A stretch of 28,986 nt of DNA from CAYSLA01 sp964431685 (GTDB taxonomy: Bacteria; Armatimonadota; UBA5829). The notes beneath the pieces are model-generated. The model was not told the origin of the DNA, made no database searches, and saw only the letters and a program-made list of their open reading frames with translations. The DNA lies in NCBI GenBank assembly GCA_964431685.1, contig CAYSLA010000026.1, positions 1 through 28,986 on the forward strand, written 5' to 3'. The translations under genes were made by a program, and so were the position numbers. Of this stretch, positions 1 through 9,204 are shown piece by piece. Position 1 is the stretch's first letter, and each line of letters starts with the position of its first letter.

Positions 1-61
1 CCGGGCAGCGGTCGACCGGTTGGCCCTCTAGGGCGGCGTGGACGCGTTCCTTGTTTGTCAC
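1..61 (-). CDS. Uroporphyrinogen decarboxylase family protein, N-terminal fragment (cut by window edge)
   Basis: Reading the minus strand, a GTG at 59-61 follows an AAGGAGA ribosome site six bases upstream and opens a frame reading MTNKERVHAALEGQPVDRCP before the window ends. The pattern (K/R-E-R-V-x-x-A-L-x-G-x-x-x-D-R-x-P) is the characteristic opening of UroD/MtaA-type methyltransferase and decarboxylase-like proteins, as also seen in the gene at 24396-25424. It lies about 25 bp downstream of the sialidase stop, so it is probably the third gene of the same operon. Only 20 residues are visible, so the family call rests on that motif alone and the substrate is unknown. Confidence 0.6.
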   Translation of the reverse strand, partial: MTNKERVHAALEGQPVDRCP

Positions 62-85
62 GGTGGGTCTCCTTGTGTTCGGGTT

Positions 86-1423
86 TTACGTTACGGGCAG
101 CCCGACATCCTCCAGCAACGCGTCCGGTACTTCATTGATCCGCAGTTGGCAGGTCTTGTTGGCGTAGGCGACATAGTTCCGCCCGCCGAACTGGTAGAAC
201 TGTGGGTAGCCGATCTCAAAATCCTTGAACGGCCCGCCCGGCACGCCGTCATTGTAGACCACAACCCGCGGTTGCGTGAAATGGAGCCCCGCGTTCTCCG
301 TTAGTCCCGGCGTTTCGCGCCCTATGGTCATCCAGAGCGGGTCGCGCGGAGACCATCCCCATCCTTCCGGTTTCGCGTTGTGGAACAGAAAGACAAACCG
401 CCCGTCCGGCAGTTTGCTTATCGGGCACGGTGCGCAGGGCTGGTTGAACGGCTTGCCGCCTGGAGATAATCGCAGCACATCGGGCTCGCTCCAAGTGGCG
501 CCGCCGTCGGCGCTGATGCTGTAGAACGGATGCCCGAGGCGGGAGCGAAACACGCAGAGGAGTCGATCGCCGGAGAGCCCCACCAGCGTTCCTTCCTGCC
601 CAAAGTGGCGATCCGTCTCGGGATAGGGCACCCAGAGACCTTCATCACCCTCCGGCAGGAATCGAAACTTCAGCCTGGTCGGGTCGTTCTCGGTCAGTAT
701 GTTGCTAAGCTCAATGAAGAAGACTTCGGTGTACCAGTCATTGGGACTACCGCCCTGCTCGTCGGTAGGTTTCGTGGCCATATCCGTGCCTGGTTCTGAC
801 ACCCACTCGTTGTGATCGTTGAGCCGCCACCCCTGCGGATAGAGGCTGGAGCGCTTAATTTTGGCATACGTCATCATCACCTGCCCGGTTGGCAGAATGC
901 GCGGCTGGCCAAAATTCCAACCGTGGATGTCGCCGATGTCGTCGTCCATCGCGGTCTTCGGCACGCGGACTCGGAAGCGATCCGACCAGGTCAGGCCATC
1001 GTCATCGGAGTACTTGAAGAAGATGTCGCCCGCATCGCGCAGCGGCACTCCATTGAAGTTGTACCAATAGAATACGTAGACGCGGCCGGTGTTCGGTACC
1101 GCGTAGGAAACGATCCACGCGGGCACGCGATAGTGTTCGTCAGCCTCCTCGATCACAATCTCTGAGCCCCACGTGCGTCCCTCGTCAAGGCTGCGAGCTA
1201 CTACGACTCGCTGATCGGGGTTCGACTCGTATCCGCCCTGGGTCCAGCAGGCGATCCAGGTGTTCTTGGGCGTGACGCAGAGCTGCACCTGATAGTTAAA
1301 CCAGGTCGGCCCAGGCTCGCCGTCGATGATTACGCCATAGGCATCAGCGGCGTCCATCGAGGCGGGGTGTAGAATCTCCGGGGTGACCCGGGGCGAAACG
1401 GATTGTCCTTGGGCGAATGGCAC
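86..1423 (-). CDS. BNR/Asp-box sialidase-like exo-glycosidase
   Basis: Predicted 445-aa six-bladed beta-propeller of the sialidase/neuraminidase superfamily, which hydrolyses terminal sialic acids or related sugars. Three Asp boxes (S-x-D-x-G-x-T-W) are visible: RSLDEGRTW near residue 78, YSDDDGLTW near 138 and SISADGGATW near 302. The frame stays open upstream to 1672, but that part overlaps the preceding gene. The GTG at 1421-1423 is preferred because GGAGG lies seven bases upstream, inside the last codons of the preceding gene, and the start falls two bases after that gene's TAG at 1426-1428, a coupled arrangement. No signal peptide is evident, so the protein may be cytoplasmic or the substrate an imported oligosaccharide. 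The catalytic Arg triad was not assigned, and many related proteins are annotated only as hypothetical. Confidence 0.75.
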   Translation of the reverse strand: MPFAQGQSVSPRVTPEILHPASMDAADAYGVIIDGEPGPTWFNYQVQLCVTPKNTWIACWTQGGYESNPDQRVVVARSLDEGRTWGSEIVIEEADEHYRVPAWIVSYAVPNTGRVYVFYWYNFNGVPLRDAGDIFFKYSDDDGLTWSDRFRVRVPKTAMDDDIGDIHGWNFGQPRILPTGQVMMTYAKIKRSSLYPQGWRLNDHNEWVSEPGTDMATKPTDEQGGSPNDWYTEVFFIELSNILTENDPTRLKFRFLPEGDEGLWVPYPETDRHFGQEGTLVGLSGDRLLCVFRSRLGHPFYSISADGGATWSEPDVLRLSPGGKPFNQPCAPCPISKLPDGRFVFLFHNAKPEGWGWSPRDPLWMTIGRETPGLTENAGLHFTQPRVVVYNDGVPGGPFKDFEIGYPQFYQFGGRNYVAYANKTCQLRINEVPDALLEDVGLPVT

Positions 1424-1425
1424 GA

Positions 1426-2949
1426 CTATACCTCCACAAACTGAAACGCATACAGCTTGGCTGAACGCATAATAAAGTGCAGGCGCACCGGCCTGCCGGC
1501 CAGGGCCGACAAGTCCGGACCGCCTTTCCACCAGACCTCCTGGGCAGTGCCGTTGCGATCCACCGAAACAGTGTCCGATACGGCGCGCTGCTCGGCCGAT
1601 GCGTAGAAGGGAACGCTCTGGTGGACGAATCCGGGGATAGGCACACCGCGGCTGTCCTGTATTTCGACCCAAATCTCGCCCAGTCCGTGGCAGGCGGCGT
1701 TCAGCATCAATCGTGAACCGGAGAAGACTAGCGGCTGGGTGGTGAACTCGCCGCCGGACTGACCGGCGTCCACCGAGACAAAGCCGTCCAGTCGTTGCAC
1801 GGCACGGAAGATACCCTCACCAACGCGCCCTTCCTTCTCAGCCTGCTCCTTCTCTTCATGCGTGCGGCGGGTGCCAAAGTAGTACTGCCAGAGCTCGTCG
1901 CCGCGGCGGAGCATCCCGATGCCCATCATAATCAGGCCGCAGTCGAGGTCGCCGTCGGACCCTGCCATGTTGCGAATCATGCCGGCGAGCAGATACGGCG
2001 TGCGGTAGCGGGTGAAATGAACACCGTCTCGGCTGACGGCTAGTTGCGTCTCGAAGATACCGTCGTTGTAGAAGTTGCCGCGGTGGTCGCGACCAGCGGA
2101 ATTATTCCCGCCGCCGTAGCCCCAGCAGCGATACATCGAGGGGAACGCCAGATAGACCCGCTCGGCCTCCGGATAGACATGCATGCAGGGGTTGTAGAGA
2201 TCGGTCATAGGCGGGTCATCCGCGTCCGGCCCCATCACTATCTCCAGTTCGTCGTTGATGTAAGGGAAGTCATGCTTATCCGGTTTCTTGTTCGCCGGGT
2301 TATGCCCGTGGGGCCAGGGCATGGTATAGAGATCTTCGGTTTCAACGCGCGCGACGCAGCGCTTGTAGTGGTAAGGGCCGCCGACCTCGGGGAATGCGCG
2401 CACGTAGGCGACGTAGCGCTGGCGCCATGGGTCGTAGAGCATCTGGTTCTGTGTGTCACACACAAAAGGGATGGCGATCTGGGGTAGATACTCCCACGCG
2501 AGGCCATCACGTGAGCGGCACAGGTAGAGCCCACCCGGCACCGGCGCCACATGATTACGACCAGTCTCCGGCTCAACCATCACCTTCGGAATCCGTTCAT
2601 AGAGTCCCTTGAACGGGTAGTGGGCATCCTTCGGATCGGGGGACACGCTGTTGATGCCTGTCCACATCGGACCGCCGTCGTCGATCCCCGCGATCTGCCC
2701 GCGCGGCGTCCAATCGATGCCGTCTGCGCTGGTCCATACGGAGGTGGCGCCATTAAGCCCCTGGTAAAGATAACATGTGCCTCTGTGCTCCACGATGGAT
2801 GGGGCGGTCGAGGCTGCGACATTGATAATTCCAGCCTTAACTGGCGGGTTCACAGTGAGTGTCACGTCGCGCTTATGCGCGATGAACGACTCGTCGATAA
2901 AGAGTTGCTTGTTGGTACCGATCTTGTTTGGAACGTCCATCTCAATCAT
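1426..2949 (-). CDS. Five-bladed-propeller glycosidase-like protein (GH32/43-like fold)
   Basis: A 507-aa protein without a visible signal peptide. The N-terminus (NKQLFIDESFIAHKRDVTLTV) resembles a family of glycosidase-like proteins common in Planctomycetota and Armatimonadota that begin K/R-Q-L-F-I/V-D. Repeated blade-like motifs such as VWTSADGIDWTPRG, LCRSRDGLAWEYLP and LAVSRDGVHFTRYR indicate a beta-propeller, and the last 110 residues look like a beta-sandwich sugar-binding module. Two start codons are possible: the ATG at 2947-2949, a few bases after CTGGAG, and a second ATG three codons later. It is the first gene of the minus-strand cluster with the sialidase and the UroD-like protein, so a role in glycan breakdown is inferred. 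The substrate and true activity are not known. Confidence 0.65.
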   Translation of the reverse strand: MIEMDVPNKIGTNKQLFIDESFIAHKRDVTLTVNPPVKAGIINVAASTAPSIVEHRGTCYLYQGLNGATSVWTSADGIDWTPRGQIAGIDDGGPMWTGINSVSPDPKDAHYPFKGLYERIPKVMVEPETGRNHVAPVPGGLYLCRSRDGLAWEYLPQIAIPFVCDTQNQMLYDPWRQRYVAYVRAFPEVGGPYHYKRCVARVETEDLYTMPWPHGHNPANKKPDKHDFPYINDELEIVMGPDADDPPMTDLYNPCMHVYPEAERVYLAFPSMYRCWGYGGGNNSAGRDHRGNFYNDGIFETQLAVSRDGVHFTRYRTPYLLAGMIRNMAGSDGDLDCGLIMMGIGMLRRGDELWQYYFGTRRTHEEKEQAEKEGRVGEGIFRAVQRLDGFVSVDAGQSGGEFTTQPLVFSGSRLMLNAACHGLGEIWVEIQDSRGVPIPGFVHQSVPFYASAEQRAVSDTVSVDRNGTAQEVWWKGGPDLSALAGRPVRLHFIMRSAKLYAFQFVEV

Positions 2950-3134
2950 CTATCTCCAGTGTGACTTGCGTATAGTTTATCCCAGTGCGGCGGAAAGCGC
3001 AACGACTCGCCGTCCGCGCTGTGCATAGATGTGTTTACAGCGAGTCAGCAGGAGTTTCCCACCGTAGCGTACAAGTATAGATTATCATTCAAGTACCGCC
3101 GGTGTACCATTGCGGGCGGCCCATGGAGGCAGAA
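2950..3134. promoter_or_regulatory. Divergent intergenic region between the glycosidase cluster and the M16 peptidase
   Basis: This stretch of about 185 bp separates genes read in opposite directions, so promoters for both must lie here or be absent. AT-rich patches stand out: on the plus strand TATAGATTATCAT around 3075-3087, and on the minus strand TAAACTATAC around 2970-2979. Neither has a convincing -35 box at the right distance, so no exact promoter is called. Confidence 0.3.
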
Positions 3135-5882
3135 TTGACACGATCTCGAATTGTCTTACCATATCTGGTGGCTGCGGCTCTTGCCGTGCTACTGAAGGTG
3201 CCTGCGTTTTCCCAGACCCAGGGCGTTACTGAAACGAAACTCCCGAACGGTTTGACGGTGCTGATGAAGGAGGTTCACTCAGCGCCGGTCTTCACGGCGC
3301 AAGTCTGGTTCAGGGTTGGCTCGAGAAATGAGCACACCGGCATAACAGGCATCTCGCACATGCTGGAGCACATGCTTTTCAACTCCAGCCGCAACTACAA
3401 GAAGGGCGAGATCACGGCTCAGGTCCGCGAGCGCGGCGGGCTGGATAACGCTGCCACTTGGACTGACTTCACATACTACTGGGAGTTGCTGTCCAGCGAA
3501 CACCTGGATTTTGCTCTGAAGACACTCGCCGAGCGAATGGGGAACGCACTGCTGCTCGCCGATGAGTTTGAAAACGAGCGCAAAATCGTGCTCTCGGAGC
3601 TCAAAGGCAATCAGAATGACATTGCGAGACAGCTATACTATGCCCTGTCGACGGCGGCATTCGACGCTCATCCCTATCATTGGCCGGTGATCGGCTGGCA
3701 GTCTGATGTGGAGAACGTGAGCGTGGAGGACCTGCGAAACTACTACAAGGCCAACTACATCCCCGGAAACGCCACGCTGGTGCTGGTGGGCGACTTCGAT
3801 TCGGCAAAGGCGCTCGGTCTGGTGCGGAAGTATTTCGGCAGAAAGAAGGCCGGTTCTCCGGTCAAGCCAGTCTACACAACTGAGCCGCCTCAACGCGGCG
3901 AACGAAGGGTGACACTCAGAAGAGATGGCAGCGCCGCCAGGGTGTTGATAGGCTATCATATTCCCGAACTGACCCACCCTGACACATACGCGCTGATGCT
4001 GCTGGACCAAATCCTCAGCGGCGGGCGTTCCAGCCGGTTGTACCAGGCTCTGGTTGAGGGGCAGATTGCCTCCTCGGCGTGGTCCAGCACTGGTTCTCGC
4101 ACAGACCCTTCGCTCTTCTCGCTGGGTGCGATAGGCCAGGGTGATGCGACCTGCGAGAAACTGGAGGCGGCGCTTCTGGAGCAGGCGGAGGTGGCGAAGA
4201 CAACGGTTCCCACTGCTGGTGAGATGCAGGCTGCTTTGAACCAGATAGAGGCTTCAATAGTATATCAGAATGACAGCGTTTCTGATCAGGGACAGCAGCT
4301 CGGCTACTACAACACCGTGGCTTCCTGGCGGTACCTGGATACGGTGCTGGAGCAGCTTGGGGCGGTGAAACCGGAGGACGTTACCGCGGTTGCCCAGAAG
4401 TACTTGACCCGCGACAATATGACCAGCGCGTGGTTCATCCCCACGGTCCCGAAACCATCTGACAGCGGCAGTCCAGGCGGCGGTGCCGATCCCCTGCAGC
4501 GATACGGCTCGGAGGATGACGCGCGAACGGCGGTGCGTGAGATGTCTTTCGATTCTGGTCTGTCGAAGGCTCCGAACGCTGTCGCTTCGGTTCGTAAGGG
4601 AGCACTTCGAAGTGCTCCCTCGCGTCCCTTACCCACCAGGACGGTGTTGGATAACGGAATTGTGCTGATTGTAATGGAGAACCACTCGAACCCTACGGCG
4701 GCTGTGCTGATAAGCTCGCGTGCGGGTTCGTGCTTCGAGGAACCGGACAAGACCGGGCTCGCCTCGCTGACGGCGCAGATGCTCACTCGCGGGGCTGGCG
4801 AACGCGATTCACTGCAGTTTGCCATGGACGCGGAGTTTGTTGGGGCTGAAATCGGTTCAAGCGCCGACGTGGAGGACGCCCGCATGACTGCGAGATGCCT
4901 TTCCAAGGATCTTCCTCTGGTAATGGATCTTCTTGCGGATGCGCTTCGCAGCCCCGCGCTTGCTCAGGACCAGTTGGACAGGGTGCGGATGCAGGCGATT
5001 GCTGCTTTGGAGAGGACCTCGGAATCGCCCGAGGCGGTTGCATCGCGCGCATTCCGCGCAAGCGTCTTCCCGGCGGGTCATGCATATCACGCGGTCACAA
5101 TCGACCAGGCAAAGGCGGCGCTTAGCCCAGTCACGCGCGAAGACGTAGCCGAGTTCCACCGGCGTTTCTACCGACCTGATACGATGGTGATAGTCGTGGT
5201 CGGCGATGTGGACCCGGCAACCGCACTCACGGCGGCTCAAGACCGTTTCGGCGACTGGAAAGCCGACGGTCCGGCGCCAAACGTGGAGATAGCAACCGTT
5301 GCCACTCAGACCGAGCCTAAGACTATCAAGGTACCTATGCCGGACAAGAGCGAGTCGGAGCTGATATTCGGGTACGCTCTCGGGCTCAAACGCACTGATC
5401 CTGATTTCTATGGATTCCGAATCCTCAACCAGATACTGGGCGGAGGCGGAGCGCTGGGGAGTGTTTTGGGCAAGGAGATACGCGAGAAACGCGGGCTGGC
5501 GTACAGCGTATACTCAACGTTTGATGCTACGCTCGGAGCGGGGCCGTGGTATGCCGCGTTGGGGACAAGCCCAAAGAACGTTGACCTTGCCGTTCAGACG
5601 CTCAAGGAAGAGGTCTCCAAGCTCCGAGACACTGGCGCGACGAAAGAGCAGGTACGGAAGGCGACCGAGTTCATTGTTGGTATATTCCCCATCGCTCTCG
5701 AGACCAATCGAGGGGTCGCGAACGCGCTGATGAGCGCGGAGAAATACGGTCTCGGTATGGACTACCTGAACGAGTATGCCGAATACTACCGCTCGGTGAC
5801 AGTTGATCAGGTCAATGTTGCCGCCAGGAAGTACCTGCGTCCCGATACGGCAACGCTGGTGGTCGCCGGCCCTGAGAAGTAG
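3135..5882 (+). CDS. Secreted M16 family zinc metallopeptidase, two-domain
   Basis: Pitrilysin/processing-peptidase family protein, 915 aa from the preferred start. The open frame begins at GTG 3102, but the TTG at 3135 has GGAGG five bases upstream and starts directly on a signal peptide (MTRSRIVLPYLVAAALAVLL, cleavage likely after AFS), so it is chosen. The first M16 domain carries the inverted zinc motif HMLEH encoded at 3357-3371 with the downstream NERKIVLSEL glutamate region, so it should be catalytic. The second domain (from about 4630) has GLASLTAQM where the zinc motif would be and is presumably a non-catalytic partner half, as in other two-domain M16 proteins. The linker between domains contains a palindromic repeat translated in frame (4594-4632). 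It stands alone on the plus strand. Confidence 0.88.
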   Translation: MTRSRIVLPYLVAAALAVLLKVPAFSQTQGVTETKLPNGLTVLMKEVHSAPVFTAQVWFRVGSRNEHTGITGISHMLEHMLFNSSRNYKKGEITAQVRERGGLDNAATWTDFTYYWELLSSEHLDFALKTLAERMGNALLLADEFENERKIVLSELKGNQNDIARQLYYALSTAAFDAHPYHWPVIGWQSDVENVSVEDLRNYYKANYIPGNATLVLVGDFDSAKALGLVRKYFGRKKAGSPVKPVYTTEPPQRGERRVTLRRDGSAARVLIGYHIPELTHPDTYALMLLDQILSGGRSSRLYQALVEGQIASSAWSSTGSRTDPSLFSLGAIGQGDATCEKLEAALLEQAEVAKTTVPTAGEMQAALNQIEASIVYQNDSVSDQGQQLGYYNTVASWRYLDTVLEQLGAVKPEDVTAVAQKYLTRDNMTSAWFIPTVPKPSDSGSPGGGADPLQRYGSEDDARTAVREMSFDSGLSKAPNAVASVRKGALRSAPSRPLPTRTVLDNGIVLIVMENHSNPTAAVLISSRAGSCFEEPDKTGLASLTAQMLTRGAGERDSLQFAMDAEFVGAEIGSSADVEDARMTARCLSKDLPLVMDLLADALRSPALAQDQLDRVRMQAIAALERTSESPEAVASRAFRASVFPAGHAYHAVTIDQAKAALSPVTREDVAEFHRRFYRPDTMVIVVVGDVDPATALTAAQDRFGDWKADGPAPNVEIATVATQTEPKTIKVPMPDKSESELIFGYALGLKRTDPDFYGFRILNQILGGGGALGSVLGKEIREKRGLAYSVYSTFDATLGAGPWYAALGTSPKNVDLAVQTLKEEVSKLRDTGATKEQVRKATEFIVGIFPIALETNRGVANALMSAEKYGLGMDYLNEYAEYYRSVTVDQVNVAARKYLRPDTATLVVAGPEK
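4594..4632. repeat. Palindromic repeat, type AGCACTTCGAAGTGCT, inside the M16 gene
   Basis: A perfect palindrome centred on AGCACTTCGAAGTGCT sits at about 4598-4619, nested between GTAAGGG (4594-4600) and CCCTTAC (4626-4632). It is read in frame as VRKGALRSAPSRPLP in the low-complexity linker between the two M16 domains. A second copy of the same element lies in the intergenic region at 26777-26818. The shared core and matching outer GTAAGGG show it is a dispersed element and not a local accident. Confidence 0.8.
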
Positions 5883-5915
5883 GTGGCGATAGCAGAACTA
5901 TAGGACAAGAGCTCA

Positions 5916-8900
5916 TCACACGGGTCGCCACAGCACTATCTCAGCGCCGCCAAGCAGACCATAGGGGTAGCTGTTTATCTGCTCTCGTAGGATGCTGTCG
6001 TCCTCGAATGCGTTTGGTCCGCACCAGAGATTATCATCACCAACAATCTCGTGTCTCGGGCCCCACGCGTTCTGCAGGCTCGATACAAACTCGATCTCAA
6101 TATCGTTCTTGCCTTCCTGCACATACCGCGAAATATCCAGAATCCACGGCCGCCAGAACAATCTTCCAGCCTCTCGGCCGTTTACTCTCACTTTGAAAAG
6201 GGTTCCCGATGGCCTCGCGAGGCGCAAGACTGCGCGGGACGGCGAATCGGCTTCGAATGAGGTCTTGTAGGTCATCTTGCCTGTGTAGAATGGATAGCCC
6301 TGGTCAGTCCACGAGCCCACCTCGATCTTCTCCGGCTCGGCAACTATCCTGCCACGTATCGCGTCTACAATTTCCACTCCGAAATCGCCGACCACATAGG
6401 CCGCTTCCACCTCCGACAAGAAATCGTAATTGAAAGCGAAGTCCATAGTATTCTCGCCGTCTTTGACGAGATTCGTGATCTCGACTTTGTCGAATGCTCG
6501 GTCCCAGTGCCAACTGGCGTTAGTGATGTCTAGCATCTCTCCATTTACCCTGAGCTCGCCAGCGCTCATGTTTTCGATCACCGCAAAGGCCTTTGGCTTC
6601 TCCAATACGGATTCGAATCGATATCTCAGCACGATCCTTCCGCCCTTGTTGTCAAAGACGCCTTTGCGCATCGCGACCCACGGCTGCCAGAGGAGTGCGT
6701 CGGCTGTCCCGAATTGCTCCGCTATCCGACTGCGCACCCGATGATCCAAGTCCTCGGGCCCAAAGGTAGTGCCGTCGTCGAATGAAACCGATAAGCGGTC
6801 GATAACCAGCACGTTTGACTCGCTACGCTCGAAATCGAAGGCGCTGCGGAGCGCAATTGTCTTCTTCTCATGGGACGTCCCTGAATATCCTGCAGCCGAT
6901 TCACGGTAAGGGTCGTCCTGCCCCGCGCCATTCGCTGCCACGGCTGGTGCCTGGTTATCTCGGGTCTCGTTTGCCAATTGATCCGAATCCTCTAGCGTCA
7001 ACAGAATTGAACCACAGGGCGCAAGAGTGAACTCGCAGCCCAGTTCTCCTTCCACTGTCTCGCCTGTTATCAACTCACGGCTACCGGCGACGGCATCCCA
7101 GCGGAAGAGTCGCCTGCCATCGGCGTTTCTAAGGCGCAGAATGTATTTGCACGACCTCGCTCTGTCGGCATTAGTGATGAAAAAGATATCCTCATCACCA
7201 TCAATGCGGTGTTGGCAATACGTGCTACAAGCGGCCTTACCGTCGGAATCGCTCAGAATGAATGAACCTTCCATGAGAGCATAGACCAGGTGCTGAAGAC
7301 TTGAGGCCTCACACGGAATCTGATACACGTTTTCGCAGGGGGTGAGCGCACCCCACTTCTGGCGTGCTTGCCTGCAGTCTATCTCGGAGGGCAACTCGCC
7401 CAGGATAACGACCTTGCCACCGTTGCCGATGAACTGCTTGAGGAGCTCGAACGTTCTAGGCCGCCAGGTGGCGGACGGAGGCAGGATGACTATCTTGTAG
7501 GCCATCTCGCCGACAACAAAGCTGGCGCCGTCTATCCGGCCTGTGTCTTCGATAAAGCCTTCGTCACCGAGATCGCAGTCGTAGCCAGTACTCAGGACGG
7601 CTTCAAGGGAGTTGCGCATCTGTGCATCCATCACACTGACCTGCGACCAGTCCTCTTGGGCAATGTGCTCCAGTGTCCCTGGTGCAGACTGCAATGGCGC
7701 ACCACACGTGGCATTTGTGCACGTGCTCCAGACTTCACATGCGAGTCGATGAGTGGCGGTTGCACCCTCAATAGAGTGTAGCATCAGTACATCTACAGCC
7801 GCCTTACCCCGCGTGAGGGCGTAGGCTATGCGCGTGAAGTAGTCGTTGAGCGGTTTGAGCTCGTCCCAGTAGGTCTGCGACGCGTTCCACACAGGCGGAT
7901 AGTCGCGTTTACGGCGGCCTGCGGCCGAATACCACGAAAGGTGCGGCACAAAGAAGTTCACGCCACATACGAGGTTGAAGTCACCGAGCCACTTGAAATC
8001 CTCGAACGTGTTGGTATGGCGGCTAACTCCGAATATCTCCGACATTGCCCTCGATCTTCCGAACTGCCGGGCGGCGGAGGAGACTTGTTTGCAGGTCAAG
8101 AGCGGGCCGGCGCCGTAGACGAAGCCGTCGATCTGGCGGCAAAGGTGATCGATACCTGGTGCCTGTTGATATCTGTAGTGTGCCATGATTCCACCATAGT
8201 GGCACATTATCTGGCTCACAAAGTCGTCCTCGGCGTTATAGTGGCCGGTGTGCTCGAGGTTATGAGACTCGCACCATTCGAACAGTGGCCTGCTGTAGGC
8301 TTCCACGAACTGCCTGAGAATGGTGCGATGCATGAGCAGCCGAATCTCTCGCGCCTCCGGGCCATCGAAGAACATGAACAGGACGTCTCTGCTCCAGTCC
8401 CTCCCCACCCACTTTGAATAGATCTCCGGTATTCCTTCGTACCAGGCAATGCCATTGCTTGCGTGCGCGAGCTGAGGCTCGTCTGTGAAGATTCCCGGTA
8501 TCAGCTTTCCAAACTCATGGCCGAGCCTGCGTGCATAGCGCTCGTGAGTAAGCTCGACGAAGAGTTTCATTGCCTGTGGATTCATCAAGTTGGCATAGGA
8601 CTCCCCGCTCCACCAGCCAGTCTTGGGAGCAAACTTGCGGATTAGAAAGACTCGTTCAAAACCACGATACCCTGCGGCCTCTTCGATTGGAACCGGCTCG
8701 AAATCCTGTAGATTCAGCCCATCGCGTTTCCGGATCACGTAGCAGTACTTGAGCGCCGAGTCTTCATCAGTTGGAGGGGTATCCTCGCCAGGTGGCACCA
8801 GGCAGGCGTTAATCGTGGCCGAGCGGTAATCGTCTCTGGCTCCCGCCACCTGCCCTCCGGCATTGCCGCTCGGCCAGAGATCCTCATCATAGAGCCAGAG

Positions 8901-9137
8901 ATAGCCGCCGTTCTTACGGGCGGCATCAAGCGCTGCGTTCATTGCCTCGAACCACTCCTCGCCCATGTAGTCGGTGACAAGGCCATGTCGCGAGTGAAAA
9001 AAACCTCCGGACAGCCCGACGCGCAGCATGTCTTCCATCTGCCTCGCGCATCTCTCCGGAGACAATTTCGAATTGATCGCCCAGAAAGGCGCGGGCCGTA
9101 GTATGGTTTCGGGATTCACGAAATCACTGATTATCAA
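5916..9137 (-). CDS. Large GH106-like glycoside hydrolase (alpha-L-rhamnosidase-type)
   Basis: A 1073-aa protein with a TIM-barrel-like N-terminal half containing LYDEDLWPSG (about residues 82-91), a signature seen in GH106 alpha-L-rhamnosidases and relatives. It ends in jelly-roll modules; the last one (about 985-1050, RLARPSGTLFKVRVNGREAG followed by RPWILDISRYVQEGKNDIEI) matches the sugar-binding/beta-sandwich domain of GH2-type enzymes. The start is a TTG at 9135-9137 with GGAGG six bases upstream, and no ATG fits better. No signal peptide is seen. The gene is convergent with the M16 gene (33 bp apart) and 67 bp downstream of the Cys-tail operon on the same strand. Release of terminal rhamnose is the likeliest role, but another deoxy-sugar or uronate specificity is possible. 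Confidence 0.7.
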   Translation of the reverse strand: MIISDFVNPETILRPAPFWAINSKLSPERCARQMEDMLRVGLSGGFFHSRHGLVTDYMGEEWFEAMNAALDAARKNGGYLWLYDEDLWPSGNAGGQVAGARDDYRSATINACLVPPGEDTPPTDEDSALKYCYVIRKRDGLNLQDFEPVPIEEAAGYRGFERVFLIRKFAPKTGWWSGESYANLMNPQAMKLFVELTHERYARRLGHEFGKLIPGIFTDEPQLAHASNGIAWYEGIPEIYSKWVGRDWSRDVLFMFFDGPEAREIRLLMHRTILRQFVEAYSRPLFEWCESHNLEHTGHYNAEDDFVSQIMCHYGGIMAHYRYQQAPGIDHLCRQIDGFVYGAGPLLTCKQVSSAARQFGRSRAMSEIFGVSRHTNTFEDFKWLGDFNLVCGVNFFVPHLSWYSAAGRRKRDYPPVWNASQTYWDELKPLNDYFTRIAYALTRGKAAVDVLMLHSIEGATATHRLACEVWSTCTNATCGAPLQSAPGTLEHIAQEDWSQVSVMDAQMRNSLEAVLSTGYDCDLGDEGFIEDTGRIDGASFVVGEMAYKIVILPPSATWRPRTFELLKQFIGNGGKVVILGELPSEIDCRQARQKWGALTPCENVYQIPCEASSLQHLVYALMEGSFILSDSDGKAACSTYCQHRIDGDEDIFFITNADRARSCKYILRLRNADGRRLFRWDAVAGSRELITGETVEGELGCEFTLAPCGSILLTLEDSDQLANETRDNQAPAVAANGAGQDDPYRESAAGYSGTSHEKKTIALRSAFDFERSESNVLVIDRLSVSFDDGTTFGPEDLDHRVRSRIAEQFGTADALLWQPWVAMRKGVFDNKGGRIVLRYRFESVLEKPKAFAVIENMSAGELRVNGEMLDITNASWHWDRAFDKVEITNLVKDGENTMDFAFNYDFLSEVEAAYVVGDFGVEIVDAIRGRIVAEPEKIEVGSWTDQGYPFYTGKMTYKTSFEADSPSRAVLRLARPSGTLFKVRVNGREAGRLFWRPWILDISRYVQEGKNDIEIEFVSSLQNAWGPRHEIVGDDNLWCGPNAFEDDSILREQINSYPYGLLGGAEIVLWRPV

Positions 9138-9204
9138 GGCAAACCTCCATTCATGTCCCCTTAGTTAAGTTCAGGGCACCCGTCCCGTCCTTGGCATACG
9201 GGTA

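Noticed and set aside
1424..1672. Extended N-terminus of the sialidase
   Set aside because: It overlaps the upstream gene by about 250 bases in another frame. The GTG at 1423 has a well-placed GGAGG and follows that gene's stop.
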